From Bradyrhizobium roseum (lineage in GTDB: Bacteria; Pseudomonadota; Alphaproteobacteria; Rhizobiales; Xanthobacteraceae), in contig NZ_CP129212.1 of NCBI RefSeq assembly GCF_030413175.1, forward strand, positions 4,812,450 through 4,876,449: 64,000 nt of DNA, written 5' to 3'. The position numbers and the translations under genes were made by a program. Below, piece after piece: positions 8,904 through 17,638 of the stretch. Below the pieces are notes generated by a model, which was given only the letters and a program-made list of their open reading frames with translations, ran no database searches and was not told where the DNA came from. The first letter of the stretch is position 1. Each line of letters opens with the position of its first letter.

Positions 8904-9887
8904 TCAGGGGTGATTGACGAGGTTCGGCAGGCCGGGCGGTATCTCCAGGACATAGTCGCCGGAAAGATCGAGACCTCTGACCTCAACGGCTGTCTCGATG
9001 CGGCGTCCTGGACCCCGCCCCTTGATGAAGACCACGAGATCGATCGCCTCGGCGACCAGGCGGCGTGGAACGGTCGTTACCGCTTCCTGGACCAGTTGCT
9101 CGATCCGATAGAGCGCCGCGCGCGCGGAGTTCGCGTGTACGGTTGCGATCCCACCGGGGTGGCCGGTGTTCCAGGCTTTCAGCATGTCGAGGGCTTCCGC
9201 TCCCCGGACCTCACCCACGACAATCCGGTCGGGGCGCAGCCGCAGGGTGGAGCGCACGAGATCAGCAAGCGATGCAACGCCGGGCTTAGTCCTCAGCGCG
9301 ACCGCGTCCCTGGCGTCGCACCTGAGTTCGCGGGTGTCCTCGATGATGATGACGCGCTGGTCGAGACCTGCGAGCTCGGCCAGCAGCGCATTGGCGAGCG
9401 TGGTCTTGCCCGAGCCGGTCCCGCCAGCGACCAGGATATTTCGCCCCTGTGCAATCGCCTCGCTGAGTATCCTGGCCATCGCGGGCGACGCGATCTGCGC
9501 TTTGACATAGTCCGACAGACGGAACGTCGTGGTGGCGGGCTTGCGAATGGCAAAGCAGGCCGCAAGCGCCACCGGTGGCAACAGCCCCTCGAACCGCTCG
9601 CCGGTTTCGGGCAGTTCAGCCGAGACGATCGGAAACGACCCGCTGGCCTCGGCGCGGACGTGACTTGCAACGAGACGGATGATCCGCTCGGCCTCGCTGG
9701 GTGTCAGGACCACTCCGGTGTCGGCCCGCCCGGAACCATGGCGATCGAGCCATAGCCGGCCATCGGGATTGACCAGAACTTCAACCACGTCCGGTTCATC
9801 GAGCGCCAAAGCGATTGCCGGCCCCATGGCGGTCCGCAGCATGTTGCGGCGACGCTGTCGGGTCTCGGACGAGAGGAGATCAGACAT
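8904..9887 (-). CDS. trbB: TrbB, VirB11-like traffic ATPase
   Basis: TrbB is the hexameric VirB11-family ATPase at the cytoplasmic base of the transfer channel. The start is ATG at 9887 (MSDLLSSETRQRRRNMLRTA), giving 327 residues. The protein has Walker A VAGGTGSGKTTLANALL, the Asp box RVIIIEDTRELRC, the Walker B-like region LRPDRIVVGEVRGAEALDML and the His box GHPGGIATVHANS. It overlaps the upstream CopG-like gene by 8 bases and is the first of the trb genes proper. Confidence 0.95.
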   Translation of the reverse strand: MSDLLSSETRQRRRNMLRTAMGPAIALALDEPDVVEVLVNPDGRLWLDRHGSGRADTGVVLTPSEAERIIRLVASHVRAEASGSFPIVSAELPETGERFEGLLPPVALAACFAIRKPATTTFRLSDYVKAQIASPAMARILSEAIAQGRNILVAGGTGSGKTTLANALLAELAGLDQRVIIIEDTRELRCDARDAVALRTKPGVASLADLVRSTLRLRPDRIVVGEVRGAEALDMLKAWNTGHPGGIATVHANSARAALYRIEQLVQEAVTTVPRRLVAEAIDLVVFIKGRGPGRRIETAVEVRGLDLSGDYVLEIPPGLPNLVNHP

Positions 9888-10446
9888 TGCCGATCCCCTC
9901 TCGTCCTTCCGGAGAATGCTCCGGCGGCTCACCCGTTGCCTTAACGGCACGGGAATCGGCTTGGGTTGCGGCTGTCGCCTGGCCCAGCGGCGCCCCCTCC
10001 TCCAGATTCCGCATGAACAGATCAGGATTGAAGCTGTTGACCCGCTCCATCACGTCGGCCACGAGCCGGCCACCCGCGGCGACGCGTTTGCCGATCTGTG
10101 CGACGAACATCTCGAAGCGTTCGCGCCCCAGGGCCCGCGCGGCGTCCTGGTCGCCCGACGGCAATGGCGGCGTAATCGTGAGGTAGTAGCGGACAAAAAG
10201 CGCAATGGTTTCAGCCGTGATCGAGAGATCGCGCTCGATCTGGCCGAACTGCCGGCTCATGCGGTCGAGACGCCGCACCAGGGCTGCATCGCCGCTTGGA
10301 TCGCGCTCCGGATTAAGAAAACGATCGAGTGCTGCATCGACGATTGCCGACTTGTTGGTTCCTGGTCGGCTCGCCGCCAGCGCGAGGCGTTCGGCAACAT
10401 GGTCGGAGAGATAGACGGATAGTTTCGGTTTCATCGCCTGGCCCAT
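9880..10446 (-). CDS. CopG/ribbon-helix-helix protein between traG and trbB
   Basis: This protein of about 188 residues starts with a ribbon-helix-helix DNA-binding domain: MKPKLSVYLSDHVAERLALA, then NKSAIVDAALDRFL. A helical middle part and a polar C-terminus follow. The ATG at 10446 shares one base with the traG stop (TGATG); an internal ATG at 10434 is equally possible. Such CopG-family genes are standard between traG and trbB in rhizobial ICEs and may autoregulate the operon. A clear paralogue lies at 53.7-54.2 kb next to traI. Confidence 0.85.
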   Translation of the reverse strand: MGQAMKPKLSVYLSDHVAERLALAASRPGTNKSAIVDAALDRFLNPERDPSGDAALVRRLDRMSRQFGQIERDLSITAETIALFVRYYLTITPPLPSGDQDAARALGRERFEMFVAQIGKRVAAGGRLVADVMERVNSFNPDLFMRNLEEGAPLGQATAATQADSRAVKATGEPPEHSPEGREGIGNV

Positions 10447-12485
10447 CAAAAAGCTGGAAGAAGATCGTCGTCGTCGCGCGTCACCGCATGGGCGCGACGA
10501 ACCGTGGCCGGACCACTGGCGGCGCGCTGGATTTGGTCGCGATCGGAGGCAGCGTCGGAATCGTCTTCGAAGAGGCGTTCCTCGCCAGAAGAAATCTCGC
10601 CTATGCCAGGCGCCGGCTCATCAAAGGGAGTCAGCTGCTGCTTGAGCCCACCCTCCACCTCGGAGTCCTGCGTCAGCTCACGTATCGGAAGCGTTGCCGT
10701 CCGAAGATCGACTTGCCTTCGCTGATCCTGCCAATCATGAGGTCTCGTTGGTGGGCAATCGGGATAGAAGCCGCTAGCGAGCCGTGGCGCCGGAAGCACC
10801 CGCGTGGCGAAATTTGCGTCCTCATAATGCCTCAGCTTCTGGGCGCGGACAGGCGCAAGCCCTGACACGAGAACGATTTCCTCGCCATGGGGGAGTTGCA
10901 TCACCTCCCCTGGCGTCAGCAGCGGCCGTGCAGTCTCCTGCCGGCTGACCATGACGTGCCCGAGCCAGGGCGCGAGCCGATGGCCGGCATAGTTTCGCTG
11001 CGCCCTGAGCTCCGTGGCGGTTCCGAGTGCATCCGAGATGCGCCTGGCCGTACGTTCATCATTGGCCGCAAACGCGATCCGCACATGGCAATTGTCGAGG
11101 ATGGCGTTGTTCTCGCCATAGGCCTTGGCGATCTGGTTGAGCGACTGCGCGATCAGGTAGGCACGGATGCCGTAGCCCGCCATGAATGCCAGCGCGCTCT
11201 CGAAGAAATCAAGCCGCCCCAACGCGGGGAACTCGTCGAGCATCATCAACAGCTGCCGCCGCCTCGGCGCTCCGCCATCTGTGTTCAAGGTTTCGGTAAG
11301 GCGGCGGCCGATCTGATTGAGGATCAGCCTGATCAAGGGCTTGGTGCGGCTGATGTCGGAGGGCGGCACCACGAGATAGAGCGTGACTGGCCTGTCGGCG
11401 GTAACGAGGTCGGCAATCCGCCAGTCGCAGGCCTCCGTATTGCGGCCGATGGTCGGATCCCGATAGAGGCCGAGGAAACTTACCGCAGTCGACAGCACGC
11501 CGGAGCGTTCATTCTCGGACTTGTTAAGCAATTCCCGCGCGGTTGCCGCGACCACGGGATGAACCTTCGGTGCCTCCTTCGTGCCAAGATGGTTGGTCGC
11601 CATCATGAGCCGCAATGTCTTCTCGAACGACCGGGCGGGGTCGGCAAGGATTTCGGTGACGCGGGTGAGTGTCTTGTTCTCCTCGACGTAGAGAACGTGA
11701 AGGATCACCCCGACAAGCAACGCGTGGCTGGTTTTTTCCCAATGGGTACGACGCTCAAGCGCGCCTTCCGGATCGACCAGAATGTCGGCGATGTTCTGAA
11801 CGTCCCGGACTTCAACAGCCCCCTTGCGTACCTCAAGCAGCGGATTGTACCGGGCGCTCCTGGTGTCTGTCGGGTCGAACAACAGGCAATGCGAAAACCG
11901 CGACCGCCAACCGGCGGTCAGGTGCCAGTTCTCGCCCTTGATGTCGTGAACCACGGCTGACGAGGTCCAGCAAAGCAAAGTCGGCAGCACCAGACCAACG
12001 CCCTTGCCCGAGCGCGTTGGCGCAAAGCACATCACATGTTCCGGACCGTCATGACGGAGATATTCGCCATCGATGCGACCAAGGAAAACGCCTTTGGCTT
12101 GGAATAGGCCGGCGGCCGCGATCTCCTTATGTGTCGCCCAACGGGCCGACCCGTAAGTCGTGACCAGCTGATTTTGGCGGGCGCGCCACACGGAATTGAC
12201 GACCGCAAACAGCGCACCTGCGATTCCTCCACCGGCAGACATAGCGCCGGCGCGTTCGAAGATCTCGGGCGCGTACGCTTCGTACGCGTACCACCACTCG
12301 AACAGCCGCCACGGCAGATAAACCGGATAGCCCGACAGCGTGAACCAGGACGAGCCTAGACCGTCCTGATAGCCGAGCGCGCTGGCCGTCCACTGCGTCG
12401 CGCTCCATGTAGAGGCAACGACGAGGCCGAAGACGACGGCGATCTGTCCCACGTAGATTTTTGCCGGAAACATTCTTGGTCCCAT
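10446..12485 (-). CDS. traG: TraG, VirD4-like type IV coupling protein
   Basis: TraG is the coupling ATPase that brings the relaxase-DNA complex to the channel. The 679-residue protein has two N-terminal membrane segments (about residues 10-30 and 80-98), Walker A APTRSGKGVGLVLPTLL (from about residue 155), HDIKGENW, Walker B LLMMLDEFPALGRLDF and the downstream AQSLNQI motif. The acidic C-terminus (EERLFEDDSDAASD) may bind substrate. The start used is the first ATG; MFPAKI four codons later is an alternative. It heads the traG-copG-trb transcription unit. Confidence 0.95.
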   Translation of the reverse strand: MGPRMFPAKIYVGQIAVVFGLVVASTWSATQWTASALGYQDGLGSSWFTLSGYPVYLPWRLFEWWYAYEAYAPEIFERAGAMSAGGGIAGALFAVVNSVWRARQNQLVTTYGSARWATHKEIAAAGLFQAKGVFLGRIDGEYLRHDGPEHVMCFAPTRSGKGVGLVLPTLLCWTSSAVVHDIKGENWHLTAGWRSRFSHCLLFDPTDTRSARYNPLLEVRKGAVEVRDVQNIADILVDPEGALERRTHWEKTSHALLVGVILHVLYVEENKTLTRVTEILADPARSFEKTLRLMMATNHLGTKEAPKVHPVVAATARELLNKSENERSGVLSTAVSFLGLYRDPTIGRNTEACDWRIADLVTADRPVTLYLVVPPSDISRTKPLIRLILNQIGRRLTETLNTDGGAPRRRQLLMMLDEFPALGRLDFFESALAFMAGYGIRAYLIAQSLNQIAKAYGENNAILDNCHVRIAFAANDERTARRISDALGTATELRAQRNYAGHRLAPWLGHVMVSRQETARPLLTPGEVMQLPHGEEIVLVSGLAPVRAQKLRHYEDANFATRVLPAPRLASGFYPDCPPTRPHDWQDQRRQVDLRTATLPIRELTQDSEVEGGLKQQLTPFDEPAPGIGEISSGEERLFEDDSDAASDRDQIQRAASGPATVRRAHAVTRDDDDLLPAF

Positions 12486-12851
12486 TCACAGCGCGACGTG
12501 AACGGCGCAATGAAGAGGGCGAGAACGCTGCACATTCAATCGAAATAAAATTTGCGCTTCGCAACGAAATCCACGCTGATCAAACGCGACCTGACGTGAT
12601 CATGCGCACTACGTTTTCAGCCTATGTCAGGAAACACTTCAACAGCTTGTCAATGGTGTGACGACGTTGGCTCACGCTTCCAGCATTGAACTGGCACGCA
12701 CGATGACTCACAGAGCATTCCGATCGGAACATCGCGACTCGGCGATCTCCATGCCCCGGTGTTCCTCCGATTCTAGCACGGCAATCCTGGATCTTGAGCC
12801 TATTTGAAAGGTGCTGGCAGCTCGCGGAATACTCGGGACCATACCCCCGCG
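12486..12851. other. Intergenic region upstream of traG
   Basis: These 366 bases separate traG from the nucleotidyltransferase gene, both on the minus strand, and should contain the promoter of the traG-trb operon. I see no convincing gene on either strand. Composition is less GC-rich near 12530-12660 than in the flanking genes. No terminator or operator could be assigned with confidence. Confidence 0.5.
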
Positions 12852-13994
12852 TCATTTTGGGCGGAGCGTCGCGGCATCGGTTTGCTTGTCGGCAAGATCG
12901 TAATCGGCAAGCTTAGAGCCGAGTTCGGTTACGCCCTTGGCAAGTTCAGCTCGAAGCAAATTCTGGAAGTCATCGTCGTAGATCGCGATGCTTGTGCGGA
13001 TTGCGGCTCTCCATTGATCGCCGCGGTCCCAAGCTTCTGTAAAAGCAGAAGCAAGATCGGCATGCTGCCGGTTCGCGATCATCGCTTCGATCATTGACCG
13101 GGCCTGAAGCCGGTCCTTCGAGCTCTTGGCGGTTGCGTCGCGATCCTCCTTCCGGCGGGATCCGACAATGAGTTTATGAATGGCGTACCGCTCCGGTGAC
13201 GGGATGAGGACTGGCACACCGGGACCGTGCAGCAGCACAGCGCGGATGGGCTCGTAGATCAGGTAGTCGAGAAAACGCAGCGGGAATGCGGCCGCTCCGC
13301 CCAGCGATGGCATCGGAACGGGCTTGCCTGCCTGGTCGTCGGACCACTGATTGGGCGTCAGGAATTCCACCTTGAATTTGTCCCTTGAGACGAACTGGGT
13401 GGAGACCCTGCCGTCGACCCGGCTCGGAATCTCGCGAAAGGTCGGATCGACCTGTCTAAGCACGTCGAGAATGGGTGGTATGGAATCCTTGATGGCCACC
13501 GAGATTTCGTGGAATTGCGCAAAGTCGGCATCGCCAGTCTGCATGGCGGTCGCGTCAAGGCGCGTCCCGAGAACGGCCGAGTAACATTGGTAGGCAACGG
13601 TGCCGACGAGCACGCCCCTCATGCGGAAGAAGCCGGCCTTTCCCAGGCCTTCCACGACCTGACCTGCCATCGGCAGCGGACGCGGCAGGTAAGCCTCGCG
13701 CGTCAGCGTGGAGACGAGACGGCGGCGCCCTCTCAGGTCGGCCTTCAAATCCTTGAACGCCTCGACCCTTTTGGTGATTTCGGGATCGTCAACCGGACCG
13801 ACGTAGCGGCGGTCCTGCGGGCCGCCCTCGGGCTTGGGAGAATCGAAGTACCAGTATTTCTTGCCCTTGACCTCCACGGCCACAAACCGGCCGTTGGAGG
13901 AAAACTCCGAGGTGAAGCTCTCGTCGAGGCTGCGCTGGACCAATTCGGAATAGAGCGTCTGGTAGGTGACATCGAGGCGCTTTGCAGTAGCCAT
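12852..13994 (-). CDS. GSU2403-family nucleotidyltransferase-fold protein
   Basis: This 380-residue protein resembles the NTP_transf_8/GSU2403 family of predicted nucleotidyltransferases. The catalytic-type region is MRGVLVGTVAYQCYSAVLG followed by a TGDADFAQ motif, matching the 'GT..(Y)...D(I/V)D' pattern of minimal nucleotidyltransferases. The N-terminal part (KYWYFDSP, RRYVGP) is also typical of the family. The substrate is unknown; related folds occur in toxins, antitoxins and RNA-modifying enzymes. It starts 15 bases from a perfect palindrome, with a second copy further upstream, which suggests tight repression. No partner toxin or antitoxin gene is adjacent; neighbours are traG and the relaxase gene. 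Confidence 0.75.
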   Translation of the reverse strand: MATAKRLDVTYQTLYSELVQRSLDESFTSEFSSNGRFVAVEVKGKKYWYFDSPKPEGGPQDRRYVGPVDDPEITKRVEAFKDLKADLRGRRRLVSTLTREAYLPRPLPMAGQVVEGLGKAGFFRMRGVLVGTVAYQCYSAVLGTRLDATAMQTGDADFAQFHEISVAIKDSIPPILDVLRQVDPTFREIPSRVDGRVSTQFVSRDKFKVEFLTPNQWSDDQAGKPVPMPSLGGAAAFPLRFLDYLIYEPIRAVLLHGPGVPVLIPSPERYAIHKLIVGSRRKEDRDATAKSSKDRLQARSMIEAMIANRQHADLASAFTEAWDRGDQWRAAIRTSIAIYDDDFQNLLRAELAKGVTELGSKLADYDLADKQTDAATLRPK

Positions 13995-14008
13995 GTCGGA
14001 CAGTCCGA

Positions 14009-14034
14009 TATACTATTTTCGCAAGAATAGTATA
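14009..14034. promoter_or_regulatory. Palindromic operator 1 of the nucleotidyltransferase gene
   Basis: Perfect 9-base arms TATACTATT and AATAGTATA are separated by 8 bases. The site lies 15 bases upstream of the ATG at 13994 and would overlap the core promoter or 5' leader. A second, nearly identical site follows at 14062-14089. The binding protein is unknown. Confidence 0.6.
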
Positions 14035-14061
14035 ACTCCTGGAACCCTATTGCAAGCTACG

Positions 14062-14089
14062 TTATACTAATATCGCTAAAATAGTATAA
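14062..14089. promoter_or_regulatory. Palindromic operator 2 of the nucleotidyltransferase gene
   Basis: Arms TTATACTA and TAGTATAA (8 bases each) are separated by 12 bases and centred 54 bases from operator 1, about five helical turns. The shared core is TATACTA...TAGTATA. The spacing would suit cooperative binding or looping by one regulator. Confidence 0.55.
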
Positions 14090-14137
14090 TCCCTTAAATA
14101 TCAACACCTTGCCCGTATTAATTATCACGGCAGCGAA

Positions 14138-16105
14138 TTATAAGCCCAAGCCGCGCTTCACTCCGATCGACCAGGAGATCCCTTCGCCGCCGACGACGCC
14201 GGTGACCGCCTGCCCCTTGGCCCGCTCAAGCACTGGCCGCCAGGGCACGAGATTGAAATCACGCGCGCGCTCAATCAGCGCGAAGCGACCGCTGCTGAGG
14301 GTCAGCATGCGGCGATAGGTGCCGGTGACCCGATCGCCCGGCTTGGTCTCGGTGTAATCAAGACCGGTCTCGCGCGTCATGCGCACCGCGACCTCGGCCA
14401 GCTCCCGCCGCTCCAGCGTTTGGAGCAGATTGCGCGCGTACGCAATCCGTCCGCCCTGCTCGCGCGCAAGGCCCTGCTCCAGCAACCATTGCCGTCGCAA
14501 ACGAAGCGCCCCCTCAAACTCCGATCCCGGCCCGGTCGACGCGATCACCTCCGGCGACCTGGCAACGAGTTGCCGATCGAGCCAGGTCGCGCCAGACGCG
14601 CCGGGCAGTTCGCCAAGGCTCTGCCAGGACAGCACGTTGATCCGCGCGGGGTTGCGCGATCGCTGCGCGGCCTCGAACCGGGTTGCGCGCTCAAGATGGT
14701 CCGCACCAACGGACCAGTCCTCGCTCGCAGAGCGCTCGACCAGACCTTGCCGCCGCATGGCTTCCAGCCGGCGAACATGCGCCTGAATATATTCCCGGGA
14801 AGCCTTCGGATCGAAGGCTAGATGCAGTTCCGTACTATAGACGCCGTGGTTGCGGCGAGCGACGTCAGCGATGGTTCGATCGACGTTGCGTGGGCTGACG
14901 TCGCGCGCGCGAACCTCGACGATCGTATTTCGGATCAGGGGTTCGTCGGCGGCTTGCCGTACGCCGAGATCGGCGTAATGCGTTCGCCCGTCGATCCCAT
15001 CCACGATCACATACCGGCGGTCGTGCAACTCGTCAGAGATCCCTTCCGCGACCAGCCGCCCGGTTATCCGCGCGACGCCGGCTTGTCCGTCGAAGATCAC
15101 ATGGTCAGCGGCCGCGCGGTGAATTCCTGCGGCGGCGAGATCGCGATGCATCGTCTTGATGATGTCGCCCCGCTCGCCCATCCGCCGCAGCGTCGGCTCC
15201 ATCTCCGGCATGACCCGCCAGACGCCGGGCGCGGTCTCCTCGGCCAGGCCCATCTGCTCCAGCGTTCGCAACCGCCCCATGCGCATGGCGTCCTGTCGCG
15301 GATCACTCTGCAGTCTGGCGGTGAGTCGGAAGGTTTCACCATCCACCTCCCGCAGTATGGCGCGATCAAGCCGGGTGAACCGCTCGGCGCCGACTTCGTT
15401 TTCGAGCTTTCGCAATGCGCCCAGTTCGCTCTCCGGGCCCAGCTCGCGGGTAACAAGTTCGCTGGCGCGCGCGCGCATGCCATGGGCGATGTAGTCGCGT
15501 GCGATCACAAGATCCTTGCCCCCCTCGTCCTTGCCGCGCACCACGATATGGCTGTGGGGGTGACCCGTGTTGAAGTGATCGACCGCCACCCAATCCAGCC
15601 GGGTGCCGAGGTCGGCCTCCATCTGTCGCATCAGGTCCCGCACGAAAGGCCTGAGCTCGGTCATCTCAGCACTGTCTTCGGGAGCGACGATGAACCGGAA
15701 CTGGTGGCGATCCTGCTCACCTCGCTGCGCGAATGCCCCGCCATCGGCCTGGCTACTGCCGGCATCATACAGCTCGCCCGGCTTGCCTTCACGGGTCACG
15801 CCGTCGCGCTGCACATAGCGCAGATGAGCCCTGACGGCGCCGCCTTCGCCGGACTTGATACGGACAATGCGCGCCTTGACGACCACGCGGCGTGCCCCCG
15901 CCGGACGTCGGCTCGCGGAAACCGTTCCTTGGGCATGACCGCGGCCGATCCGCGAGCCGCTGAAGTCCGCGCTACGACGCGGCCGCGCGGCGCCAGCCTT
16001 CGCCGCGAGCTTGCGCACACGTCCGAGGTAGCCAACGGCCTTGCGTTCGCGGCGGTTGCCGATGCGCCCGAGCCTGACCCTGAGTTCATCGTCGGTGTCC
16101 GACAC
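14138..16105 (-). CDS. rlxS: RlxS-type relaxase (MobP/VirD2-like, DUF3363)
   Basis: This relaxase should nick at oriT and pilot the strand into the recipient. I chose GTG at 16105 (VSDTDDELRVRLGRIGNRRE), giving 655 residues; family members begin this way. The N-terminal domain has a candidate catalytic Tyr97 in AHLRYVQRDGV and the metal-binding histidines 177, 182, 184 and 186 in DHFNTGHPHSHIVVRG. The rest is the DUF3363 region found in rhizobial ICE relaxases (GDRVTGTYRRMLTLSSGRFA near the end). Normally traF and DUF736 lie close by; here a DUF736 scrap remains directly upstream and traF is 15 kb away. oriT was not located but is likely upstream of the gene. Confidence 0.9.
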   Translation of the reverse strand: MSDTDDELRVRLGRIGNRRERKAVGYLGRVRKLAAKAGAARPRRSADFSGSRIGRGHAQGTVSASRRPAGARRVVVKARIVRIKSGEGGAVRAHLRYVQRDGVTREGKPGELYDAGSSQADGGAFAQRGEQDRHQFRFIVAPEDSAEMTELRPFVRDLMRQMEADLGTRLDWVAVDHFNTGHPHSHIVVRGKDEGGKDLVIARDYIAHGMRARASELVTRELGPESELGALRKLENEVGAERFTRLDRAILREVDGETFRLTARLQSDPRQDAMRMGRLRTLEQMGLAEETAPGVWRVMPEMEPTLRRMGERGDIIKTMHRDLAAAGIHRAAADHVIFDGQAGVARITGRLVAEGISDELHDRRYVIVDGIDGRTHYADLGVRQAADEPLIRNTIVEVRARDVSPRNVDRTIADVARRNHGVYSTELHLAFDPKASREYIQAHVRRLEAMRRQGLVERSASEDWSVGADHLERATRFEAAQRSRNPARINVLSWQSLGELPGASGATWLDRQLVARSPEVIASTGPGSEFEGALRLRRQWLLEQGLAREQGGRIAYARNLLQTLERRELAEVAVRMTRETGLDYTETKPGDRVTGTYRRMLTLSSGRFALIERARDFNLVPWRPVLERAKGQAVTGVVGGEGISWSIGVKRGLGL

Positions 16106-16310
16106 TGCCGCCCTCCAAGATCGTGCTTGAGCATGTGCGTACTCTCTCACCGTGCCGCAAGACGCAGACATATTTCGCTATTTGCGCCAATGCACAGCGG
16201 CTCCGTTAGCGGCAATCAACCGGCGGTTTGCACACAAACTCCTGTGCCATCTCCGAGGCTGCCATCCGGACTGGGCTTCCCGGTATGCGTCATAGGCGCC
16301 ATTCTCGCGC

Positions 16311-16372
16311 AACCGCGACTAGATCACCGTGAAGCCGTCTCCTCGTCATTGAACAGGCTCGCGTAGACAGGA
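16311..16372 (-). pseudogene. DUF736 C-terminal remnant beside the relaxase gene
   Basis: About 60 bases closely match the 3' part of the intact DUF736 gene at 34686-35006 (shared block ATCACCGTGAAGCCGTCTCC, then TTGAACA and TCGCGTAGA), with a short deletion. The rest of the gene is missing. It shows that a DUF736 gene once stood upstream of rlxS and was cut, probably when the accessory block arrived. Confidence 0.7.
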
Positions 16373-17638
16373 GAGCCAGCGATGGGCTTCCAGCACGAGC
16401 ACTAGAACATGCGCGGGCCGTGCGAGGCAGGCATGCGCTGGGACAACGATCCCGCGGCTACGTCAAGACCCAGGATCCACGCGGCACCTTCATCACGGAC
16501 GCGAACGGGCGCCGGCCGGGTATCTATATTTACTTGTCAGGGTTTCCGAATTTCTGAAATAAGCACCGCTCGATGAGCGATAGCGAAAAAGCCACGCATG
16601 CTAAGCGGCTTGTCTGCTTATGCCACGATGGTGGACCACCGTCTTATGGCCGGACGCCGTCAGCTTTGACCCAGGGCAGGCAGCAAGCCGCGGTCGTATG
16701 ATGTAGAAAATCGGCAGTTCAGCCGACAGGCTCCAGTGTCCAAGCTCGTGCGCGAGCTGCGGTCAAGGTCTGCCGGCGACCTGCGACGCTTTAAGCCGTG
16801 CGTAGCTCTCCGATGCCACGCAACAAAGGATCGCGGCCGTCTCTGATCCGATCTATGCGAACACCGCGAGCGACGTCGAAAAGGGACAGTACCGTCGCCC
16901 GTTTCAGTACACTCTCGAAACGGAGCCTTCGCCAAACCTGCGCTGGCAATGCGCGATAGGGGCCGGCTGCATTTCATCGACGGGCATCATCGGCTCGCCG
17001 CGCTCACGGATTTGACCACGGCACCGAGCCCGCCGAGTTGCCCGGCTCGACGCGCCCCCGAACACTTCACATGAGCGCCAGCCGGGGCAGTAGTCCCTTC
17101 CCTCTCGCGACCTCGACCATGTTAGCCACTCGCGCATGCCCCCCGAAAACGTATAGTGCACATTGAGGGGTGTTAGCCGGGCCAAGCGGTTGATTTTGCT
17201 CAACCGTTGTAAATCTGCTGGGATCGCCAACTATAGATCATTCAATACAGATACTTAGCGCAAAATCGTTTTGTTCTCTTACTGGAATTCGTGCTGCCGC
17301 ATGCTGCGAACCGCTACCAACAATTTCAAGCGGTTACCCCAGGGTGCCAACAGTTCCGAGCAGCACGGAAACAGCATGAACCTTCTGGATTCGTTCTGTG
17401 CTCCGGTTGCTATCCATTCAACCCGGCCACCTGAGCGGATAAGTATAACCCCGCCAAAGCCGTGAAATCGTGGCGACGAGCGGGACCGACATTGACGGGC
17501 AGAACCATCCGCGCACCTCAAGTGCGGCGGTGCGCGGCTCGCGATATCAGTTTTGGTGCTACATCCACGGCGCTTGCGTCGCGATCCACCACACCAAAGA
17601 GTAACGCCTTAACTCCGTCATGCCGGTTGAGCGCATCG
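16373..17638. other. Gene-poor region between the DUF736 remnant and the effector-like gene
   Basis: About 1.27 kb holds no gene I can support. A short plus-strand frame near 16460-16557 encodes DPRGTFITDANGRRPGIYIY and ends in a stop, and looks like a scrap of a lost gene. Base composition is mixed. No immunity-like gene follows the toxin-like gene on its own strand. An oriT could lie at the relaxase-proximal end, but no inverted repeat was convincing. Confidence 0.4.

Noticed and set aside
14822..16366. A 514-residue open frame on the plus strand
   Set aside because: It is the antisense shadow of the relaxase gene: it follows third-position GC bias, has no family motif and crosses its start.
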